A program made the position numbers and the translations under genes. From Agapetus fuscipes (lineage: Eukaryota > Arthropoda > Insecta > Trichoptera > Glossosomatidae), in NCBI GenBank assembly GCA_951799405.1, contig OX637343.1, positions 5,270,001 through 5,334,000 of the forward strand: a stretch of DNA of 64,000 nucleotides, in the 5' to 3' direction. The notes beneath the pieces are model-generated. The model made no database searches. It was not told the DNA's origin and saw only the letters and a list, made by a program, of their open reading frames with translations. Below, piece after piece: positions 57,833 through 64,000 of the stretch. The first letter of the stretch is position 1. Each line of letters opens with the position of its first letter.

Positions 57833-58251
57833 ATGTATGAACACGATTGTATGTATACATGAAGCAGGGCAAAGGCTACCTGATAATTTGTTATTGGTTG
57901 CTAAGTGAATTAAAAAAATTTAAAGTCTCGTATTGAAAAATTAAACGCGATTTAATAATTTTACTTGTCACACATTTTCTCACGTATTGCAGGCAGTAGA
58001 AATTTAAAACCTTGTTTATAAAAGTGTATAAACATATGAATATAATTTCTGAGAATTTTCTTTCCATGTATAGCAGAAAGAAAAATACACCAAGTTACAT
58101 GAGATTTGTTTTCCACTTAAATATTATATCGCCACCTTAAAGGTAAAACCGAATAAGTGCTGATTCATTTATTCACCTTTAAGGTCGCGATTTATGAATA
58201 GAAATTGTGTCTTTCCACCCCTAGTGAAACATCGTCACAGTGACACTGCAT
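57833..58251. other. Spacer with Repeat H scraps
   Basis: At 58128-58190, caccttaaaggtaaaaccga and attcacctttaaggtcgcga form a small inverted pair related to Repeat H ends. Nothing else. Confidence 0.45.
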
Positions 58252-58892
58252 ATCGACGGTTAAAAGGAAGTAGGCCATAAGCGACGTTTTGATCAAAAAT
58301 GGCTTATGAATGCTATCTATCTATAATCTAAGCTGCAAGAATATGTTAACATTTAAGGCTCATATGAAATGCATGCCTAGAGACAGGCACATGTAGGTTC
58401 GCGCCTACACATTCTGCATGTGTGCATACAAATAAAGAAAACCTCACATGGACATAAACCTTGCAACTCCTGCCGCCTTTCCCTGAACCGGGGTGGCATT
58501 GGCAAAAGTGAACCGATTTTTACAGCACGGGTGGTCAGCCTCGTACCTATCCTTCTTTAAAAAAATCGCTCTTTCTAATGCTCTCACTCCCATAGCTCTA
58601 CGATGATTTTTTTGGTTGTTTATGCCCAAGCAAAACAACTGCGTTTTCGAAGTGTAACCGACAAGATTTTGGCATTTTTTGTCCTAAAGGTGCTTGGGAC
58701 ATAAAAAAATCTTAAAACCACATAAATAAGAATGCCAATAAATGCCTATATTTCTTTATTTTCGAGCTGTTTTGATTTTAGAGATGTGATAAAAAATAAA
58801 AAAAGTTATGCCATTTTTCTGCAATCTCAAACTTGAAACTGCTTTCCAGAACAATTTAGTTTTGGTCGCTTAACTTCCTTTTAACCGTCGAT
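58252..58892. mobile_element. MITE-E copy 3, split by Repeat C
   Basis: Ends atcgacggttaaaaggaagt and acttccttttaaccgtcgat, with AT on both sides (58250-58251, 58893-58894). The interior matches copies 1 and 2. Confidence 0.87.
58320..58545 (-). repeat. Repeat C nested in MITE-E
   Basis: ctataatctaagctgcaaga to gtcagcctcgtacc. It belongs to the aggttcgcgcctacac subtype and lacks only the first 20 bp. Confidence 0.88.
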
Positions 58893-60105
58893 ATGCATTT
58901 GATATGATGCACACGAGCGAAGTCGTTATTTATTCCCAGCCTTGCCCTTGAGGTGTGACGCACCGGTCTTGGTTTAGCCTCTCTACACATGGATTTATAA
59001 GGACTGGATGGGTTGAGAAAGCAATCCTTTGTGAATTATAAATGCGCTACCCCACTCATCATAGAAAAATCCAAATTCAGTCTATCGGTAACCTTCCAAC
59101 TATGCACAAATTTAATGGCATTGCCAAACCAAACAGTGTTTCCTAACTGGGAAGAAAAATCGTAAAAATGCCAAGCCACACATTTTTCAAATGCACAAAC
59201 AATACGAGCAAATTGTACAAAAAAATCTGGATTAACTTTTCACTCGTAATTACCAGTGAATATTAATATTTAAGTAGATTCAATTGATATTTTATCTGCC
59301 GATACCTTTAGCCACAAAACAATAGCCCCGCTGTCAAACCGTCGGCCATTTTTAGTGATAGAGATGTGATGATGATAAAATATAGTATCTGATACCGTCA
59401 TGTGAGAACATGTTTTTTTTGTGAAATGTATGTATTTGAAGTGGTCTGTATTTCAAAATTCAAAATTTAAATTTCAATCCTACACTTTTTGTTTCATTTA
59501 TCCTTTTATATTTCAAGGAAATTGGATTCAAAAGAATATTTTTTTACTTTGTCTTCTATAGATATTACTCCTAACATCATTGAAAAAACTTAATATTAAA
59601 AAAATGTAATTGAAATAATTTTCACAAGAAATTATGTAACACAAGGTAAAAAAATTACGTTTATGGAACAGAAGCACTAAAAAGTATCAGATATTTTCAA
59701 AACCTTTGACAACACTAAATTTTGTTGTCAAGGAAAATAACATCAACAATTCGTTTCTAAGCAACATTACCTGCTTACATAAATTAACGACGGAGTAGAG
59801 ACACATAACGTGATAGAAAAGGACAACAACAACAAAACATATGTTGTGCGAGCGAGACAAAACAAGGGACAATGTCTGGCGAAATTAGATTTCAGTGACT
59901 GTATGGATCACAGTGTTTTGAACTAAATCAAATAAATAGCCTCTCCATTTAATAGAACTCCATGTCTCTACAGGACGCCATGGAAGTTCTCGCTTGCACG
60001 CAAATGTGTGACTCAATTGTAAAGCTCCATGATTCATAGGCGCCTCTTCCAGCTATAACTGCAGTCGGATTTCTATAAACATAGGACTTTTTCCTATTCA
60101 ACAGG
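58893..60105. other. 1.2 kb without a recognised feature
   Basis: AT-rich. The longest frames are short and low in complexity. No match to the repeats catalogued here. Confidence 0.45.
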
Positions 60106-60109
60106 GAGG

Positions 60110-60870
60110 TAGAGGTAAATGCAAAATTTCTGATATGCTGTTGATTGGTAGTCTTATATAAGTGTCACTTGGAATATGATATCCGTGACTGGGTAAGTCA
60201 TCCATGACTTGGAACATGGTATCCCTACTTAAGTAAAAATGTTCCGTGATTTTTTCATTTGGAATATGGTATCCGTGACTGGATAAGTCATCCATGACTT
60301 GGAACATGGTATCCCTACTTTAGTAAAAATGTTCCGTTATTTTGTCATTTGGAATATGGTATCCGTGACTGCGTACAGGTAATCCATGACTTGGAACATG
60401 GTATCCCTACTTTAAAATGTTCCGTGATTTTGTCCATACCATTAAAATCATTTGGAATATGGTATCCGTGACTGGGTATAAGCAATCCATGACTTGGAAC
60501 ATGGTATCCCTACTTAAAAATGTTCCTTGATTTTGACCATACCATTCGTCACTTGTAACATGGTATCCGTTTCTTGGTACATGGTATCCGTGACTGAGTA
60601 TAAGCAATCCGTGACTTGGGAAATGGTATCCCTAACTTAAATGTTCAGTGAATTTGTCCATACCATTCGTCACTTGATACATGGTATCCGTGACTTGGTA
60701 CATTGTATTCATGATTTGGAAAAAGGTATGTGTGACTTGGTACATGCCATGAACCAGATATCACGGATCACGGATACCAGATACCATTTTCCAAATCGTG
60801 GATACCATGTACCAAGTCACGGATAGCATGTTCCAAGTCACGGATACCATGTACATGCTATCCATAACTT
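60110..60870. repeat. Degenerate tandem and inverted array
   Basis: Built from about 20-25-bp words (tatccgtgacttggtacatg and variants) arranged in about 120-bp higher units with cccta-cttaa-atgttccgtga segments (60200-60660). Near 60770 the orientation flips, and ccatgtaccaagtcacggat appears. Frames across it encode only the repeat. Confidence 0.85.
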
Positions 60871-60984
60871 TGTGCATGCTATCCGTGACTTGGTTCGTGT
60901 TAACTCCATACTTCGATATAATATACCTCCATGACTCCATATTACTTTTTTTTTAATTTCTAAATTTTATGGTTTATATTTTAG

Positions 60985-61180
60985 GTTCACTTTGCCAATG
61001 TCACCCCTGTGTCAGGGAAGGTCGGCAAAAGTTGTGTGGCTTATGTTCATTTGAGGTTTGGATTTTATTTGTAAGTAGGTACACATTCAGCATTTGTAAT
61101 CGCGAACTACACGTGTTGGTTTGTGGGCATACATCTGAGAGCTTTAAATGAATATATCCTTGCAACTTAGATTATAGATT
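60985..61180 (+). repeat. Repeat C, lacking first 60 bp
   Basis: ggttcactttgccaatgtca to cttgcaacttagattatag. Confidence 0.88.
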
Positions 61181-61319
61181 ATTATTATAGATATGTGTTA
61201 CTAAAAATAATGACTAATCCTTGTTTTTTTTGTCTTTTCAGATGAATCTCAGCATGGCCGCAAGTTAATAAAAAAAAGTTTTCAAAATTGTTGTCATTTC
61301 AAACATAAAAAATGTTCAG

Positions 61320-61976
61320 CAACATTCCGGTCACCGTGCGCGCGGTCGGTCCATGCGGCTGGAGTTTGTTCAGACGGTCCGCCATCTTGTTCATCAGCTG
61401 ACCAATCGGAACGTCAGAAACATCAACTACACGAAGACACAAAATGATTCGCAAGAAACGACAAAAGAAAATTTACTAAAAAAAAAAAAAAAACTTTTAT
61501 GCTAGTTTAAAAAATACACAAAATTGTGCCTTATTTTATTAAAAAAAAAAAGACTGCTTTAAAATTTATATAGTTTAAATAATAATTAAATTGGTGCCTT
61601 ATAAAAAACTATTTTTAAATAAATTACTCATCAGTTGTGAAGCCATTTTGTGAAATTTCTATATTATACCTCAAGAGCTTGTTATAATTTTTGTTATATG
61701 CGCAAGAAAGAAAACGCGTACAAAATATTTTTTCGAAACGGTTTCTGCGCATGCACATATATCTTGCATTTATCAAACATTTTTTTTTCTTCAACCAAGT
61801 GCTGTGTGTTATTTCAAGAACAATTTTGTGCCAATATGTGTTGTGAAGTTTAACTTTTACCTTTTCTTGATTATCTTCTTGAATTGTCGGCCGATTTTGA
61901 TAGTTCAAACGCCAAACGGTGCGCCATGAAATCGGCCATCTTGTAGTTGTGATATTTTCATCTTTGTGACGTCACG
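61320..61976 (+). promoter_or_regulatory. Promoter-like region upstream of exon
   Basis: Contains cgtgcgcgcggtcggtcc (CpG-dense), gtccgccatcttg at about 61379 (complement caagatggcggac, a YY1/Pho-type site), ccaatcgg at about 61404 (CCAAT box), a second gccatcttg at 61935, and a perfect palindromic CRE tgacgtca at 61967-61974 just before the ATG. This density of classic sites is unlike anything else in the window. The transcription start is not determined. Confidence 0.45.
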
Positions 61977-62086
61977 ATGCCGGATAGAGAGGCGGGACCG
62001 CCGCCTCCCCTGCAGTTCCCATCTGCATTTGCTGCCTTCCATGCTCCGCCATTATGGGACCATCCATCTTTTCATCATGCACAACA
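61977..62086 (+). CDS. Putative first coding exon, host gene
   Basis: ATG at 61977 with A at -3, then 36 codons and two bases: MPDREAGPPPPLQFPSAFAA, continuing with FHAPPLWDHPSFHH and AQ. Splice donor at 62087 (caaca/gtgagt) matches the consensus at all key positions; without splicing, translation would stop two codons later. Composition is GC-rich and proline/histidine/aromatic-rich, as in disordered N-termini of transcription or chromatin regulators, and differs sharply from the flanks. I do not recognise the protein. The next exon lies beyond the window, so the first intron would exceed 1.9 kb. Confidence 0.5.
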
Positions 62087-62383
62087 GTGAGTCCATCTCT
62101 TCAATCTGTTTTTCTTAATTTTTTTGTATTGGTTGTACAATTTATGTTTATGTACCTACTTGATAACGTGTCTGCTTTGCAAGCATAAGGGCTTAATTGA
62201 CAGTCCCCACCCTGTTGGAGAGCTACAAGCTGTATTTACATCGGAGGGCGAGACCATGATTTATTTCGTGTACCGAAAAAAGCCTTACTGATGTGGTGCA
62301 ACAACCTGTGACTCGGAGGAGAAAGCTCCTAAATAAGTCTAAAAAGGCTTTTTTCATGCGTCATTTTTTTCCATTAATCGCTG
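62087..62383 (+). other. Start of putative intron
   Basis: gtgagtccatctcttcaatc followed by a T-rich stretch. It contains ctgttggagagctacaagct, gacggaggagaaagctcc-like GC words (62230-62330) of unknown nature. No exon seen. Confidence 0.35.
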
Positions 62384-62632
62384 CCTTAGTTCTTGTTTGT
62401 TGTATATGCCATTGAGAAAATTTTACATGAGCAATGTTTGCATGTCCGACCAATGTGTCTTATAAAAACAAGAAATTTATTTCATAAATATTTAAAAGAA
62501 CTCTCACATTATCGAGTTTTACGGTTTTTCTTAGCTCAGATTGTGTAGAATTTGATTCATAAGACAACAGCATGAAAAATACATATTTGACAAGATTGGC
62601 GTATACGGCAAACAAGAACTGGGGAAGCGTAA
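62384..62632. mobile_element. MITE-L copy 2
   Basis: Ends cttagttcttgtttgttgta and gtatacggcaaacaagaact. The interior matches 31243-31618 without the nested MITE-F. Confidence 0.85.
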
Positions 62633-62985
62633 TGTCACTTAGTTACTAACGCCGTAAAGTATAAGAAACATATTTTTAAAAACAACGGACAATTTTTTGT
62701 AACCTTTGAATGTTTCCTTAGTGCAACTTAGATTATAGTTCAATACCCTTCATTGTCGAAAAAAACCTTCTACCGTATTCCAGAACTCCTTTTTTAGTAA
62801 AATGTATGTGTGTACCCAATTTCCGTGCATAGCAGTACGGAGTATAATACCTCCGTTTACCGTCTTCCTTCAGACCTACAAAATTCCATCGTGGAACGCG
62901 TTTTAAAAATACTTCACGATCTCGAATTAAGTAATAAAAAATAAAACATAAAAAACATACCTACCTCGGCATGGGATCCTTATAA
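62633..62985. other. Spacer, nothing assigned
   Basis: ttagttactaacgccgtaaa and ataagaaac near 62640-62670 resemble the hairpin at 40600. A Repeat C end (gtgcaacttagattatagt) is at 62720. Confidence 0.4.
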
Positions 62986-62989
62986 TCAT

Positions 62990-63222
62990 TTGAATGTGTT
63001 AACCCCGTTAAGACCGAGCGTCAAAAAAATATCGAAAATATTCTGCTGGACACAGTACTCCCCCATATCTCTCCAAGCGTCTCTGTCCTGAGCTCTCTGC
63101 ATCCAGTCACCAGAAACTCTTTTAATATCATCTGACCATCGTGTAAGAGGCCTTCCTCTGGTTCTTTTGTCTTCACGAGGTCTCCATTCCACCACTCCTT
63201 TCGTCCATCTTTGCTCGCTCAA
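62990..63222 (-). pseudogene. RTE-like LINE C-terminus (LINE-4 group)
   Basis: Minus frame: GVVEWRPREDKRTRGRPLTR, WSDDIKRVSGDWMQRAQDRD, then AWRDMGEYCVQQNIFD. The order W-RP-x-x-x-K-R-x-x-GRP-x-TRW-x-DDI, AQDR and a final YVQQ is typical of insect endonuclease-reverse transcriptase LINEs. About 75 codons with no upstream part; the usual stop after VQQ is lost. Confidence 0.8.
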
Positions 63223-63289
63223 TCTGGCAACATGACAACATTATTGAATACCTCAACTTTAAACATCTACATAATGATAATAGGATATA

Positions 63290-63378
63290 TATAAAAAAAA
63301 TTAACAGATGTGTGAAGAGAAATGAAATACACCAAGCTATTTTGCAAGGCCAGAAACATTGCCAATCAATAATTCATA
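63290..63378 (-). mobile_element. SINE-D tail part
   Basis: aaaattaacagatgtgtgaa, aaatacaccaagctattttg, gccagaaacattg; a diverged tail and body start. Confidence 0.55.
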
Positions 63379-63379
63379 A

Positions 63380-63475
63380 TAACGCAACAGCCGATAGACA
63401 GGAATGGAGAAGATTGGAGTAGGCCTACGTCCAGGAGTGGACTGAGAAAAGTTGAGGAAGAGAAGAAGAATAATT
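63380..63475 (+). pseudogene. LINE-4 3' end
   Basis: Plus strand: ADRQEWRRLE, a stop where a codon should be, then AYVQEWTEKS and a stop, with a gaggaagagaagaagaataa tail. Sister of 26872-26995. Confidence 0.7.
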
Positions 63476-64000
63476 GAGGCTATCAGGGCAATAGTGGTGT
63501 AATCCACAATTGAGGTTTAGTGGCGTTCTGGCATAATTTTCATTCCTTATTACAGTATCTACTACAAACTATCTACCAACTGGATATTGATTTTCAGGAC
63601 CATTGCCGACCCCATTTTGTTTAAAAAAAAAAGATCATGTGACACACAATATCAATGACATGACATTCTACGTACAAATATCTCAAAAGGCGATTATTCT
63701 TTTCTTTTAATTTTACTGTAATCACTTGTAATAATTTTAATATATTGCAATTTGTCTTCATTACGTTTGCAAATAAATTATTTATGTAAATTATGTGTAT
63801 TTTGAGAAATATATGCAAAGTCGAAAATTATACGATCTTAATTATTGTAACATTATAGGTACTGAAATAATTTATTTTAGGATATCTTAATTTTGTCTAA
63901 ATCTAGAATGAATTACGTTTTTTTATGTATACCAAAATTCTGATAATTCTTCTAAAGACAGTGCTATATGTTTCTGTTGGCTGCTAGCCCCTGAGCCGCG
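63476..64000. other. AT-rich end of window, nothing assigned
   Basis: No gene or repeat match. If the exon at 61977 is real, this is still intron. Confidence 0.45.

Noticed and set aside
61229..61275. Splice acceptor tgtcttttcag followed by a short terminal exon
   Set aside because: A plausible acceptor, but the 27-base frame after it is too short to support and no upstream exon is visible.

Overview
This is an AT-rich animal nuclear DNA window, most likely from an insect or other arthropod. The evidence is LINE reverse transcriptases of the L2 and RTE-like types, tRNA-derived SINEs, an arthropod-like 5S rRNA sequence, and the absence of bacterial gene organisation. Almost everything recognisable is mobile DNA. 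Labels such as SINE-A, Repeat C or LINE-1 are local to this report. Boundaries were read by eye and are usually good to about 10 bp, except where a target-site duplication (TSD) fixes them. || Main elements: (1) a nearly full-length L2-clade LINE at 17.07-20.6 kb (minus), with endonuclease and reverse transcriptase in one frame broken by a single TAG; (2) an RTE-like LINE (LINE-1) at 52.0-55.3 kb (minus), 5' truncated and split by a palindromic 287-bp MITE with a TAT duplication; (3) many 3' ends of LINE-1 and relatives (LINE-2, LINE-3, LINE-4), of other L2-like LINEs, and of a Jockey/CR1-like LINE at 16.1-17.07 kb. || Short repeats: SINE-A (tRNA-like head, 3' tail matching the L2 LINE), SINE-B (a different tRNA-like head, body rich in short inverted repeats), SINE-D (Ser/Leu-like tRNA head), and Repeat C (about 250 bp, TTAGA-type tail), which also forms the 3' end of LINE-1. 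MITE families with clean TSDs (three-base TAA/TTA/TAT, AT, TA and nine-base) are inserted into these, often several levels deep, so relative ages can be read. Tandem arrays of 15, 34, 36, 56 and about 126 bp units, plus a degenerate inverted array at 60.1-60.9 kb, fill other stretches. || Host gene content is scarce. The best candidate is a first coding exon at 61977-62086 (+), proline-rich, with a canonical splice donor and a promoter-like upstream region holding a palindromic CRE and YY1-like sites. If real, the last 2 kb of the window is its first intron. A 120-bp 5S rRNA sequence at 31916-32035 abuts a SINE-A. || How the parts work together: the L2 and LINE-1 proteins are the likely machinery that copied SINE-A and Repeat C, because the short repeats share their 3' ends. 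The MITEs need an outside transposase, probably Harbinger-like for those with three-base duplications, and none is encoded here.
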